Part shown: one piece after another, positions 8,044 to 16,012 of the stretch
Numbering within the stretch: the stretch's first letter is position 1
Layout of the letters: every line of letters begins with the position of its first letter
The notes under the pieces: generated by a model
Told to the model about the DNA's origin: nothing
The model's input: only the letters and a program-made list of their open reading frames with translations
Database searches by the model: none
Assembly (NCBI GenBank): GCA_937120965.1
Contig: CAKZKA010000274.1
Coordinates: 1-34,070, forward strand
Direction of reading: 5' to 3'
Origin: an uncultured Chloroflexota bacterium
Lineage (GTDB): Bacteria; Chloroflexota; Chloroflexia; Chloroflexales; Chloroflexaceae
Length of the DNA stretch: 34,070 nucleotides
Position numbers and translations under genes: made by a program

Positions 8044-8077
8044 CATGCCATCCCCGCGGGACGGAAGGAGAGCGTTG

Positions 8078-9349
8078 GTGCGTATCGCAATGCTAAGCGT
8101 GCACAGCAGCCCGCTGGCGCGGCTGGGCGGCAAAGAAGCCGGTGGGATGAACGTCTACGTGCGCGAACTGGCGCGCGAGCTGGGCAGCCGCGGCACGCCG
8201 GTAGATATTTTTACCCGCAGTCAGGATCCGGGCAGGCCGACAGTGGAGGCCCTGAGTTGCGGAGTGCGGGTGATCCACCTGCACACCGGCCCGAATGTGC
8301 CCTATGACAAGAACTGGGTACTCACCTACCTGCCCGAATTCGTGAGCCGGGTGCGGTGCTTCGCCGATGGCGAGGATCTGGCCTATGACCTGATCCATAG
8401 CCACTACTGGCTCTCAGGCGAAGCCGCGCTGCGCCTGCGGCGCAGTTGGGGCGTGCCGGTAGTGCAGATGTTTCACACCCTCGGCGCTATGAAAAACCAG
8501 GTGGCCCGCAGCAGCGACGAGAGCGAAACCGGGCAGCGCATCGCCATCGAGCGGCGCCTGTTGCACGAGGTTGATGCCGTGATCGCCGCGACGCCGCTGG
8601 ACCGGGCGCAGATGGTCTGGCACTATGGCGCCGATCCGCGGCGCATCCATGTGGTGCCCTGCGGCGTGGATCTGCGCCGCTTTCAGCCCCGGCCCCGGGC
8701 CGAAGCGCGGGCGCAGTTGGGTCTGCCTGCGGCTGAGCGGCTGCTGGTGTGCGTGGGGCGGATGGAGCCGTTGAAGGGCATGGACGCCCTCATCCGCGCC
8801 CTGCCGCTGATCCTGACCCGAGACATAGCAGCCCGCGTCCTGCTAATCGGCGGCGAGGACGAGGGCCACCCGGCAGCCTGGAACGCCGAACAGCGCCGAC
8901 TCGACGCCCTGCGCCGCGACCTGGGTGTGACCGAGCGGGTGCATTTCCTCGGCGCGCAGCCGCAGGAACGGCTACCGGCGTACTATGCCGCTGCCGACGT
9001 TGTGGCGGCGCCCTCGCACTACGAGTCGTTCGGGCTGGCGGCCCTGGAGGCGCTGGCCTGCGGCGCCGTGGTGGTAGCCAGCCGTGCCGGGGGGCTGGCG
9101 CTGACGATTGAAGATGGGCGCAGCGGATTGCTCGCCCCCCCCGACGATCATCGCGCGCTGGCCGAGCAGATCCTGCGCGTGCTGGAGAACCCCGCTCTGG
9201 CCGCGGCACTGCGCGCTGGCGCGCGCCGACGCGCCGAGGAGTACGGCTGGGGACCGATTGCCCGGCGCATCGGCGCGATCTACGACCAGGTCATCGCCGA
9301 GCGGCTGGCAGCCTGGGCGGCCCGGCGCGCCCTGGCCCAGGTATCCTGA
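8078..9349 (+). CDS. GT4 glycosyltransferase, MshA-like
   Basis: The start is GTG at 8078, preceded by GGAAGGAG at 8063-8070 with 7-nt spacing; upstream codons are repeat and RNA. The 423-aa GT-B enzyme carries the GGMNVYVRELARELGSRG motif typical of MshA (D-inositol-3-phosphate glycosyltransferase) and sucrose-phosphate-synthase-like GT4 proteins. It also has FHTLGAMKN, the PCGVDLRRFQP hinge motif, LVCVGRMEPLKGMD, and the retaining-GT4 EX7E element within SHYESFGLAALEALACG. It transfers a hexose from a nucleotide sugar. Mycothiol synthesis is not expected in Chloroflexota, so a lipid or polysaccharide acceptor is more likely. A predicted terminator 34 nt upstream suggests expression is set by attenuation. 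Confidence 0.88.
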   Translation: MRIAMLSVHSSPLARLGGKEAGGMNVYVRELARELGSRGTPVDIFTRSQDPGRPTVEALSCGVRVIHLHTGPNVPYDKNWVLTYLPEFVSRVRCFADGEDLAYDLIHSHYWLSGEAALRLRRSWGVPVVQMFHTLGAMKNQVARSSDESETGQRIAIERRLLHEVDAVIAATPLDRAQMVWHYGADPRRIHVVPCGVDLRRFQPRPRAEARAQLGLPAAERLLVCVGRMEPLKGMDALIRALPLILTRDIAARVLLIGGEDEGHPAAWNAEQRRLDALRRDLGVTERVHFLGAQPQERLPAYYAAADVVAAPSHYESFGLAALEALACGAVVVASRAGGLALTIEDGRSGLLAPPDDHRALAEQILRVLENPALAAALRAGARRRAEEYGWGPIARRIGAIYDQVIAERLAAWAARRALAQVS

Positions 9350-9501
9350 AGCGCGCGCCGATCGCCGCGGATTGATGACAGATCGGACACGGCGCATCTG
9401 GACGCAGCCTGAGGTCGCGCCGGGTCACCAACCGGTCGCCCCGCGCCAGCCTCGCAGCCGGGACCGGGCAACGGTTATCTATATGCAATCCAGGGTGAAG
9501 A

Positions 9502-9532
9502 GGTTCAGGCGGCCCATTGGGCCGCCTGAACC
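9502..9532. other. Perfect 15-bp inverted repeat
   Basis: GGTTCAGGCGGCCCA (9502-9516) and TGGGCCGCCTGAACC (9518-9532) are exact reverse complements around one base. No T-run follows, so it is not a classical terminator for the GT4 gene. It lies 45 nt upstream of the puf promoter -35 box and could be an operator, a Rho-assisted terminator or a repeat remnant. Apart from this and the puf promoter, the 9350-9752 spacer holds nothing I recognise. Confidence 0.6.
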
Positions 9533-9576
9533 GTTCTGGCGCGTTCTGATGCTCAGAGGAACAAACACATCGTTGC

Positions 9577-9605
9577 TTGACAACCCCATACCGGCGTATT
9601 ATACT
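9577..9605 (+). promoter_or_regulatory. Near-consensus promoter of pufL-pufM
   Basis: TTGACA (9577-9582), a 17-nt spacer and TATACT (9600-9605) are the strongest sigma70-type match in the window. The leader to pufL is about 140 nt. No TGT-N12-ACA (PpsR/CrtJ) site is evident around it. A near-consensus promoter fits a highly expressed photosynthesis operon. Confidence 0.75.
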
Positions 9606-9752
9606 TTGTCTGAACGCTTGGCTTTTTGCATTTTCTACAATTTCGGTACCCTCGTGCACGACGAACCCGGCGGCGCAAGGAGTGGACTGGCTCCACCCCG
9701 GCCGCGGCGATCCACCCCGACGCGACTGAGCCTTCTGGAAAGGTAGCCGGCT

Positions 9753-10688
9753 ATGAGTAAAGCCAAGGCCAAGGACCCACGCTTCCCCGACTTTTCGTAC
9801 ACCGTCGAGGAGGGCGCCCGGGCAACCCGGGTGCCAGGCGGGCGAACGATCGAGGAGTTGGAGCCCGAGTACAAGATCAAGGGCCGGACCACCTTCAGCG
9901 CCCTGTTCAAGATCGACCCCTTCGATTTCTGGGTCGGGCCGTTCTACGTGGGCTTCTGGGGGTTGGTGTCGGTGCTCGGGATCATCTTCGGGACCTACTT
10001 CTACATTGATGCGACGATTCTGCGGGGGCCATACTCCTACCCGCAGAACTTCTTCGCCGGGCGCATCGATCCGCCCCCCGCCGAGGTGGGCCTGGCCCTC
10101 GTCGGCCCCGGGCAGCCGGGCTTCGCCTGGCAGATGACGGTGTTTTTTGCCACCCTTGCCTTCCTCGGCTGGCTGATGCGCCAGGTTGACATCAGCATGA
10201 AGCTGCGGATGGGCTACCACATCGCGGTGGCCTACGGCGTGGTTTTCTCCTCCTGGCTCACCTTGCAGATCATTCGCCCGATTGCGCTGGGGCAGTGGCA
10301 CGAGGGCTTCGTGCTGGGGGTGATGCCTCACCTGGACTGGGTCTCGAACTTCGGCTACCGCTATAACAACTTCTTCTACAACCCCTTCCACGCGATTGGT
10401 ATTACCGGGCTCTTTGGTTCTACCTGGCTGCTTGCCTGTCACGGCTCGCTGATCCTGAGCGCGGCGCAGTACCGCGGGCCGGAAGGCGGCGATATTGAGA
10501 ACATTTTCTTCCGCGATACGATCATTTACTCCATCGGCGAGTCGGGCATCCATCGCCTCGGCTTCATCTTCGCCTGTGGTGGCGTGCTCTCGGCCAATCT
10601 GTGCATCCTGCTTTCGGGCTGGCCAGTACAGGACTGGGTGAGCTTCTGGAACTTCTGGAACACGCTGCCCTGGTGGAGTGGGGTATAG
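9753..10688 (+). CDS. pufL: Photosynthetic reaction centre L subunit
   Basis: The 311-aa protein is the L subunit of the type-II (quinone) reaction centre, an integral membrane protein with five TM helices that binds bacteriochlorophyll, bacteriopheophytin and menaquinone. The sequence resembles Chloroflexus PufL over its length, including the N-terminal AKAKDPRFPDF and the C-terminal WNFWN(x)LPWWSGV. H193 in MPHLDW is the accessory BChl ligand, H213 in NPFHAIG the special-pair ligand, and H230 and H267 the non-haem iron ligands. The RBS GAAAGG lies 9 nt before ATG. pufM follows after 65 nt. The antenna (pufBA) and cytochrome (pufC) genes are not adjacent, as in Chloroflexus. Confidence 0.97.
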   Translation: MSKAKAKDPRFPDFSYTVEEGARATRVPGGRTIEELEPEYKIKGRTTFSALFKIDPFDFWVGPFYVGFWGLVSVLGIIFGTYFYIDATILRGPYSYPQNFFAGRIDPPPAEVGLALVGPGQPGFAWQMTVFFATLAFLGWLMRQVDISMKLRMGYHIAVAYGVVFSSWLTLQIIRPIALGQWHEGFVLGVMPHLDWVSNFGYRYNNFFYNPFHAIGITGLFGSTWLLACHGSLILSAAQYRGPEGGDIENIFFRDTIIYSIGESGIHRLGFIFACGGVLSANLCILLSGWPVQDWVSFWNFWNTLPWWSGV

Positions 10689-10753
10689 GGCCGGCCGGAA
10701 GCTGCGGGCTGAAGGCTGAGGGCTGAAGGCTGTACACCCTAGAGGGAATGACT

Positions 10754-11674
10754 ATGGCTACGCTGAATACGACACCCGGCGATCTGGAACTGGGGCCACG
10801 TGAGAAGGGGCGCGTTGGTAAGCCCCTCGAGTTGCCCATCCTGGAGAACTTCGGGCTTGATAGCCAGATCGGGCCGACCTTCATCGGCTTCTGGAACCTC
10901 ACCGCGTTTGTCACCGGCGGCATGTTCTTCTTCATCTGGCTGGTCGTGATGGCTTCCCAGGTGGGCTGGAACCCGATCGCCTTTGCTAAGTATTTCTTTG
11001 TGTTGCAGATCGACCCGCCGCCGGCTGCCTTCGGGCTGGGCTGGGCGCCGCTGGAAGTGGGCGGCTGGTGGTTGATTTCCACCTTTTTCCTGACCGTGTC
11101 GATCTTCGCCTGGTTGATGCACCTGTACACCCGCGCCGTCCGCCTGGGCCTCAAACCCTACCTGGCCTACGGCTTCACCGGCGCAATCATCCTCTACCTG
11201 GTGATCTACATCATCCGCCCGATGTGGATGGGCACCTGGTCCGAGGCGCCGCCCCACGGCCTCAAGGCGCTCCTTGACTGGACCAACAATGTCAGCGTGC
11301 GCTACGGGAACTTCTACTACAACCCGTTCCATATGCTCTCGATCTTCTTCCTGCTCGGCTCGACGGTGCTCCTGGCGATGCATGCCGGCACGATCTGGGC
11401 GCTCGAAAAGTACGCGGCCCACGAGGAGTGGCAGGAGATCCAGGCGCCCGGCACCGGCACCGAGCGGGCGCAACTGTTCTGGCGCTGGTGCATGGGCTTC
11501 AATGCCAATGCCTACTCCATCCACCTCTGGGCCTTCTGGTTCGCCTGGTTGTGCGGCGTCACCGGCGCTATCGGTGTGTTCCTTTCGATGCCTGATTTTG
11601 TGAATAACTGGTACCAGTGGGGCGTCGAGGCTGGCATCAACTATCCGGACAAGTTGCCGCCGATGTTGCCCTGA
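10754..11674 (+). CDS. pufM: Photosynthetic reaction centre M subunit
   Basis: The 306-aa partner of PufL starts at 10754 (MATLNTTPGDLELG) because GAGGG at 10742-10746 is then 7 nt away; the in-frame ATG at 10748 would be too close. H193 in NPFHMLS is the special-pair ligand, and H210, E225 and H257 match the iron ligands. L173 stands where purple bacteria have the M182 histidine, so the B-branch accessory BChl should be replaced by bacteriopheophytin, as in Chloroflexus. L201 replaces the Tyr M210 of purple bacteria. The gene is separate from pufL, unlike the Roseiflexus fusion. A strong terminator follows. Confidence 0.97.
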   Translation: MATLNTTPGDLELGPREKGRVGKPLELPILENFGLDSQIGPTFIGFWNLTAFVTGGMFFFIWLVVMASQVGWNPIAFAKYFFVLQIDPPPAAFGLGWAPLEVGGWWLISTFFLTVSIFAWLMHLYTRAVRLGLKPYLAYGFTGAIILYLVIYIIRPMWMGTWSEAPPHGLKALLDWTNNVSVRYGNFYYNPFHMLSIFFLLGSTVLLAMHAGTIWALEKYAAHEEWQEIQAPGTGTERAQLFWRWCMGFNANAYSIHLWAFWFAWLCGVTGAIGVFLSMPDFVNNWYQWGVEAGINYPDKLPPMLP

Positions 11675-11718
11675 TGAGCCCTTTCGCCAGCAGATAATTC
11701 TTCCACCTCCACCCCCCC

Positions 11719-11757
11719 CGCCGCGCCACCTCTGCCCCCAGAGGTGGCGCGGCGTTT
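11719..11757 (+). terminator. Terminator of the pufL-pufM unit
   Basis: A perfect 16-bp GC-rich stem (11719-11734 with 11739-11754) has a CCCC loop and is followed by TTTCG. It lies 45 nt after the pufM stop. Confidence 0.75.
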
Positions 11758-11953
11758 CGCTCCTGAGGTGACCATCACCCCTGCCCACCGGGGCGCCAGG
11801 CGCCTCCCAACAGCGGTTGGAAGGTGGGGCAACCGGGTTTCCCCATTGTCATACCAATTTCTGTTGAACATCCCGCATAACCCGAGCTGCGATAACGCAC
11901 GGTAATGCCCGGGATCGTAATCCGCAATCCAAAATCGGCAATCTAAAATGGTA
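11755..11953. repeat. R1 block plus AT-rich filler repeat
   Basis: A lone R1 palindrome with one unpaired change (GGGGCAACCGGGTTTCCCC) lies at 11826-11844, preceded by the CCCAACAGCGGTTGG hairpin. The segment 11915-11957 (ATCCAAAATCGG, ATCTAAAATGGTATCA) is the reverse complement of the filler at 27775-27820. It runs exactly into the TGA stop of the minus-strand gene at 11954. No gene. Confidence 0.7.
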
Positions 11954-12595
11954 TCACATCCCCCCCGTAGCGTCTGGCACGGCTGTGGTGTCGAAGTCGC
12001 GGCCCAGCGCCTCGGCGACGGCCACAGCCACCTCGCGCAACTCTGCCGCGTCCGCTGCGCTGTCGATGATCCACACCTGTGAGCCGACGATGAGTTCCAG
12101 CGCCACAATCGGGCGAACGCGCCGCAGCAGGCCCGCCGCCAGCGGGCGCCGGCGCAGGCGCAGGCCACTAACCCGGTCAAAGGGGACCCTCTGCTGGCGC
12201 GCCTTGCCCACCCGGCTGCTCTGCGTGAAGGTGATCCGCTGCTCCCCGGCGTCAATCACGATGCGGTTGCGAGTGGTGAGCACAGCGTAGCCACCTACCA
12301 GACGCTGGTAGCCCAGGCCGCCCAGGAGGCCCCCCAGCACCGCTGCCAGCGCCGCTGCGGCGAAGCCCGCCCCCACCCCGGCGCTGAGCAGCCCGCTCAG
12401 GGCGATCAGCACGGCCACGAACAGCAGAGCTGCTCCACTGCCGATGACTGCCAGGGCCGCAGGCCGGTTCGCCTCCGGGTGCGACTCGAGTTCCAGCCGG
12501 TCTGGCTCCCGAACAGCTACGCGGTAATATGGCCGTTCACCCAGCCGGCGGCCCAGACGCTGCTGCATGCCCTCGATTGTGACCGTTTCAGCCAT
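11954..12595 (-). CDS. Two-TM membrane protein of unknown function
   Basis: The 213-aa protein starts at ATG 12593-12595 with RBS AGGGAG (12603-12608) 7 nt upstream; the open frame beyond that is repeat. A hydrophilic N-terminus of about 50 residues is followed by two adjacent hydrophobic segments, at about 52-74 and 79-99, rich in Ala/Gly/Leu. A soluble C-terminal domain follows, with the pattern YAVLTTRNRIVIDAGEQRI then VPFDRVSGLRLRRRP. That pattern recalls bacterial PH-like (bPH) or YdbT-type modules after paired TM helices, but this is only a resemblance. The gene lies opposite to pufLM. No function is assigned. Confidence 0.7.
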   Translation of the reverse strand: MAETVTIEGMQQRLGRRLGERPYYRVAVREPDRLELESHPEANRPAALAVIGSGAALLFVAVLIALSGLLSAGVGAGFAAAALAAVLGGLLGGLGYQRLVGGYAVLTTRNRIVIDAGEQRITFTQSSRVGKARQQRVPFDRVSGLRLRRRPLAAGLLRRVRPIVALELIVGSQVWIIDSAADAAELREVAVAVAEALGRDFDTTAVPDATGGM

Positions 12596-12603
12596 GCCAT
12601 TGC

Positions 12604-12899
12604 TCCCTGAGGTGAACATACGGGGAAACCGGGTTTCCCCATCCCCCTGCCCGTGGGGGCGACAAGTCCTCCCCACCGGGAGGGTTTGGGCTACGCCCTC
12701 CCAAGAACAATACTTATTTTCATTCCGGCGTTGTGTGGCACAGCCGCATGGACGACTGAGGTGAACATATGGGGAAACCGGGTTTCCCCACCTGTGGTGA
12801 GCTTGTCGAACCGCGCCCCTGCCCGTGGGGGCGCCAACCGCTCCCAACAGCGGTTGGAAAAAGGGGAAACCGGGTTTCCCCAACCCCCTCCCTGAGGGG
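12604..12899. repeat. R1 repeat block
   Basis: R1 palindromes lie at 12622-12640, 12771-12789 and 12863-12881. The first begins with TGAGGTGAACATA at 12608, overlapping the RBS of the minus-strand gene. A GGGAGGGTTTGGGCTACGCCC hairpin and the TGTGGC-ACA-GCCGCA hairpin (about 12734-12748) lie between. The 92-nt spacing of the last pair again contains the TGGTGAGCTTGTCGAACC insert. Confidence 0.85.
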
Positions 12900-13012
12900 G
12901 TACGTATTCACACTTCTCCCGGGTGCGCGGGTATCTTGCCCGCATCCAGGCCATTGCGGGCAGGACGCCCGCGCACCCGGGGTGACGCCTTACCCCAACT
13001 CTGAACACGTAC
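12900..13012 (-). mobile_element. M1 element copy C, 113 bp, inverted
   Basis: It runs from GTACGTATTCACA to TCTGAACACGTAC, exactly 113 bp, in the opposite orientation to copies A, B and D. It retains the three internal hairpins. I see no matching direct repeat at its flanks, so the insertion may be old or rearranged by the adjoining R1 block. Confidence 0.8.
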
Positions 13013-13026
13013 AATCTTCACCTGAT

Positions 13027-13055
13027 TTGCATTTTTGCTCAAGCTGTGCTATACT
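13027..13055 (+). promoter_or_regulatory. Promoter of the tRNA-Gly gene
   Basis: TTGCAT (13027-13032), a 17-nt spacer and TATACT (13050-13055), 33 nt upstream of the mature tRNA 5' end. Confidence 0.65.
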
Positions 13056-13087
13056 CTGCCGTGACGATAAACAACTCAATCATCGCT

Positions 13088-13163
13088 GCGGGAGTGGCTC
13101 AGTTGGTAGAGCGACACCTTGCCAAGGTGTAGGTCGCGGGTTCGAATCCCGTCTCCCGCTCCA
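13088..13163 (+). tRNA. tRNA-Gly, anticodon GCC
   Basis: The full cloverleaf is present. The acceptor stem is GCGGGAG / CTCCCGC. The D arm contains GGCTCAGTTGGTAGAGC. The anticodon stem-loop ACACCTTGCCAAGGTGT carries GCC. The T arm is GCGGGTTCGAATCCCGT-like. The discriminator is T, and CCA is encoded at 13161-13163. The gene has its own promoter and terminator, so it is monocistronic. Confidence 0.97.
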
Positions 13164-13168
13164 TCAAT

Positions 13169-13207
13169 AAAACCGCTTGCGTTCAATGACGAACGCAGGC
13201 GGTTTTT
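13169..13207 (+). terminator. Terminator of tRNA-Gly
   Basis: A 16-bp stem (13169-13184 with 13191-13206, one G-T wobble) is followed by an unbroken T-run (13203-13207). Its 5' arm begins with AAAA, so it can also work on the opposite strand. From 13208 to 13326 I see only a small GGGC-GAA-GCCC-type hairpin and no gene. Confidence 0.9.
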
Positions 13208-13326
13208 GTTGACGCACATATCCCCTCAACCCGGATGCGTGGAAGGGTCGGAAAGGGCGAAGCCCTCTCCGGCGCAACCCCTGCTTCGCACCGGAGTGTG
13301 TGAGCAGCCGCGTGGGTGTCCCACCG

Positions 13327-13749
13327 CTACTTGATCACCAGCACCGGGCAGCTTGCCCGCTGCGTAACAGCCAGGCTGACGCTGCCAAGCACCAGGCCCT
13401 TCCAGGGGCTTTGTCCGCGCGCGCCGATCACCAGCAGATCGGGCTGGCGTGTTTCCACCACTGCAAGAATGACCTCACCGGCTGTCCCTTCGATCACGTC
13501 GGTTTCGACCTCGGCGACCCCTGCCTCACGCAGCCGTTTGGCCACATCTTCGACCAGACCACGCGACTCTTCCAGGGCTGCGTGCAGGGCCTGGCTATAA
13601 TTCGGCTCACCGAGGATGTCCGGCGGCGCCGCCATGGCGTGCAGCACCAGCACCCGCGCCCCGTAGTGCCGGGCCAGTGACGCGACGTAGTCTACGGCCC
13701 GTTCGGCAGCGGCGGAACCATCGGTAGCGAGGATAATTGTGCGAAACAC
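13327..13749 (-). CDS. Universal stress protein (UspA family)
   Basis: The 140-aa protein starts with GTG at 13747-13749 (VFRTIILATDGS), with GGAGG 6 nt upstream on the minus strand. This is a single UspA domain: an N-terminal TIILATDGSAAAERAVDY strand-helix and the ATP-binding signature VIGARGQSPWKGLVLGSVS (G2xG9xGS type), followed by CPVLVIK. The nucleotide-binding motif is intact, so an ATP-binding, dimeric cytosolic protein is expected. Targets are unknown. Confidence 0.92.
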   Translation of the reverse strand: MFRTIILATDGSAAAERAVDYVASLARHYGARVLVLHAMAAPPDILGEPNYSQALHAALEESRGLVEDVAKRLREAGVAEVETDVIEGTAGEVILAVVETRQPDLLVIGARGQSPWKGLVLGSVSLAVTQRASCPVLVIK

Positions 13750-14378
13750 GGCGAACCTCCATTGGTTCTGATATGAATATGGGGAAATCGGATTTCCCCG
13801 GGCCCCTTCCCGCAGGAATGACAAACGACCCCAACGGCGGTTGGGGTATGGGGAAACCCGGTTTCTCCATACCCCTGCCAGCCGGGGTGGCACGCCCTCC
13901 ATACCAGGAGGGTTTGGGCAGAGGGGCGGGGCGTTGCCACGCCCCTACGTGTTAGGCAGTGTGCGGCACAGCCGCACAGGCGTCTGGCTGTGCCGCAGAG
14001 CACATCACCCCTGCGGGTGATCAGCTTTATGGTACCATCAAGGGAAAATGCGGTGCGTTATTATCGTGTTACGGGCAGTTCAGGCCTGTCTACGCGAATG
14101 ACGGTTCCCCCGCAGCCTGGCCGCGCGCCACGGGAAAACCGAAAGGTTGTGTTCTGACGAGTTGCGCCTGCCCACACCCTGCCCCTGAACCCCGGCGGGG
14201 GAGGCGGGGAGGGGGGCGAACGCTCCAAACCCTCCCCTCAGGGAGGGGAATGGGGAAACCCGGTTTCCCCATGTCCCAACCGCTGGTGGGAGCGGGTGGC
14301 GCCCCCACAGGCAGGAGCCCGGGGAAACCCGGTTTCCCCGTATGTTCACCTCAGCAGATTGGAAAGCGAGAGCGGCAT
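13750..14378. repeat. Long R1 block with a compensated variant
   Basis: R1 palindromes lie at 13781-13799, 13850-13868, 14252-14270 and 14321-14339. The first reads GGGGAAATCGGATTTCCCC: C-to-T in one arm is matched by G-to-A in the other. The middle (about 13990-14210) is unique sequence without a credible gene. It includes an AT-richer stretch (14025-14070) that could hold the promoter of the GT4 gene. The block ends with TTCACCTCA at 14353, 25 nt before the next start. Confidence 0.85.
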
Positions 14379-15641
14379 ATGCATCCCCCCCAGGCACGGA
14401 TCGGCTTCATCTCCACACGACTCGCAGGCACCGACGGCGTCTCACTCGAAGCAGCAAAATGGGCCGCGCTCCTGAACGGTATGGGACACCACTGCTTCGC
14501 CTTCGCTGGCGAGTGCGACTGGCCCGCGGATCACGCCTACGTCGTTGCCGAGGCCCACTTCAACCACCCCGACGTGCTGGCGGTGCAACGCGATCTCTTC
14601 GACGACTACCGCCGCTCGCCCGAAACCTCAGCTCGGGTACACCTCCTCAAGGAGCATCTGAAGACACATCTGAGCACCTTTCTCAACGTCTACCGGCTCA
14701 ACCTGCTGGTTGCCGAGAATGTGCTCTCGCTGCCGATGCACGTGCCGCTGGGGCTGGCCCTGGCCGAGCTGATCGCCGAGACCGGCATCCCGGTGATTGC
14801 CCATCACCACGATTTTGCGTGGGAGCGTGAGCGCTTCAACGTGCACGCCGCCGGTGATTACCTGCGCGCGGCTTTCCCTCCGGCGCTGCCATCGATCCGC
14901 CACGTGGTCATCAACTCCTTTGCCGCTCGTCAGATGGCTATGCGTATCGGTGAGCGCTCGACGCTGATCCCCAACGTCATGGACTTCGACACACCGCCGG
15001 CTGCGCCGGCGCAGCCGGCCGCCGAGTTGCGCGCCGCCCTGGGAGTCGGCGCCAACGAACACCTGCTGCTGCAACCCACGCGCATCGTGCCCCGCAAGCG
15101 GATCGAGCACGCCATCGAACTGGCCCGCCGCCTGGAGACGCCCTGCACCCTGGTGATCTCTCACGCTGCGGGCGATGAGGGCCACAGCTACGCAGAGTAT
15201 CTGCGCGAGTACGCCGGGCTTCTGGGTGTGCGCGTCATTTTCGCGGCTGAGGCGATCAACTATCAAGCACAGGTGACTCCCGCCGGTCAGCCTGTGTTTG
15301 CCCTCGCCGATGTGTACCGCGCCGCCGACCTGGTCACCTATCCGTCTGCCGTCGAGGGTTTCGGCAATGCCTTCCTGGAGGCGATCTACTACCGCCGCCC
15401 GTTGATTATGCGCGACTACGAGATTTTCCAGGTGGACATCAAACCTAAAGGCTTCCGGGTGCTGGTGTTTCAGGATTTTATCCCGGCTGCGGTGGTGCAG
15501 GCCACCCGCAGATTGCTCAACGACCCGGCTCTGCAAGCCGAAATCGTCGAACTGAACTACGCGATCGCCCGCCGCTACTATTCGTACCGCGTGCTGGAAC
15601 GGCACCTTGCCGTGCTGATGAACGCCTGCCTGGGCACGTGA
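14379..15641 (+). CDS. GT4-family glycosyltransferase
   Basis: The start at ATG 14379 (MHPPQARIGFISTR) follows directly after R1 sequence and gives 420 aa. The GT-B fold shows an N-terminal IGFISTRLAGTDGVSLEAAKW loop, VIAHHHDFAWERERF, and PTRIVPRKRIEHAIEL at the start of the nucleotide-sugar domain. The retaining-GT4 acidic motif lies in YPSAVEGFGNAFLEAIYY. The GTDGVSLE opening and the HHHDF segment recall transferases of the mannosylglucosylglycerate (compatible-solute) group. That would make it an osmolyte or glycolipid enzyme, but I hold that link as weak. There is no operon partner upstream; the next gene is 371 nt downstream. Donor and acceptor are not determined. Confidence 0.82.
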   Translation: MHPPQARIGFISTRLAGTDGVSLEAAKWAALLNGMGHHCFAFAGECDWPADHAYVVAEAHFNHPDVLAVQRDLFDDYRRSPETSARVHLLKEHLKTHLSTFLNVYRLNLLVAENVLSLPMHVPLGLALAELIAETGIPVIAHHHDFAWERERFNVHAAGDYLRAAFPPALPSIRHVVINSFAARQMAMRIGERSTLIPNVMDFDTPPAAPAQPAAELRAALGVGANEHLLLQPTRIVPRKRIEHAIELARRLETPCTLVISHAAGDEGHSYAEYLREYAGLLGVRVIFAAEAINYQAQVTPAGQPVFALADVYRAADLVTYPSAVEGFGNAFLEAIYYRRPLIMRDYEIFQVDIKPKGFRVLVFQDFIPAAVVQATRRLLNDPALQAEIVELNYAIARRYYSYRVLERHLAVLMNACLGT

Positions 15642-16012
15642 TCCCGGCTTTCCCGGGCCAGGATGAACCCCGTAGGGCGCAGCGCCGCCGCGCCTCTATA
15701 CCCAACCCCTCCCGGTGCAGAGGGCGTATCACTCCGGCGGGCAGGGGGTTGGGGAAACCTGGTTTCCCCATTTGTTGGGAGCGGCTGGCGCCCCCACAGG
15801 CAGGGGTGCGGTTCGACAGGCTCACCGCAGGTGGGGAAACCCGGTTTCCCCGTATTTTCACCTCAGCTTCCCCGGAGAGCGGTCACCTGTGCAATAATAT
15901 TCACAGGACACGTATGCGGCTTTGCCGCACTACCCCGTGATGGGGGCGGGTGATGTCCGGAGAGCCTCGCTCTCCCACGCCCTCCCATCCGGCAGGAGAC
16001 CAGGAGATCGTT
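15642..16012. repeat. R1 repeat block
   Basis: R1 palindromes lie at 15751-15769 (centre base T) and 15833-15851, with the GGTTCGACAGGCTCACCGCA segment between them. The block ends with TTTTCACCTCA at 15865. A TGCGGC-TTT-GCCGCA hairpin lies at 15914-15928. The AATAATATTC stretch near 15892 may be part of a promoter, but no clear -35 box is seen. Confidence 0.8.

Noticed and set aside
7574-8077. N-terminal extension of the MshA-like glycosyltransferase
   Set aside because: It would translate M2, R1, the structured RNA and a terminator. GTG at 8078 has a good RBS and the family N-terminus.
9502-9532. Intrinsic terminator of the MshA-like gene
   Set aside because: The stem is perfect but is not followed by a T-run, and it lies about 150 nt from the stop. 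It is listed as an inverted repeat only.
12900-13012. CRISPR-like or rRNA-like structure in the GC-rich hairpin repeats
   Set aside because: The hairpins are internal parts of the 113-bp M1 element; there are no regularly spaced unique spacers and no cas genes.
13959-14378. Long upstream extension of the GT4 gene at 14379
   Set aside because: The extra 140 codons include unique non-conserved sequence and R1 repeats (RGMGKPGFP, GKPGFPV); the GT4 fold starts at MHPPQARIGF.
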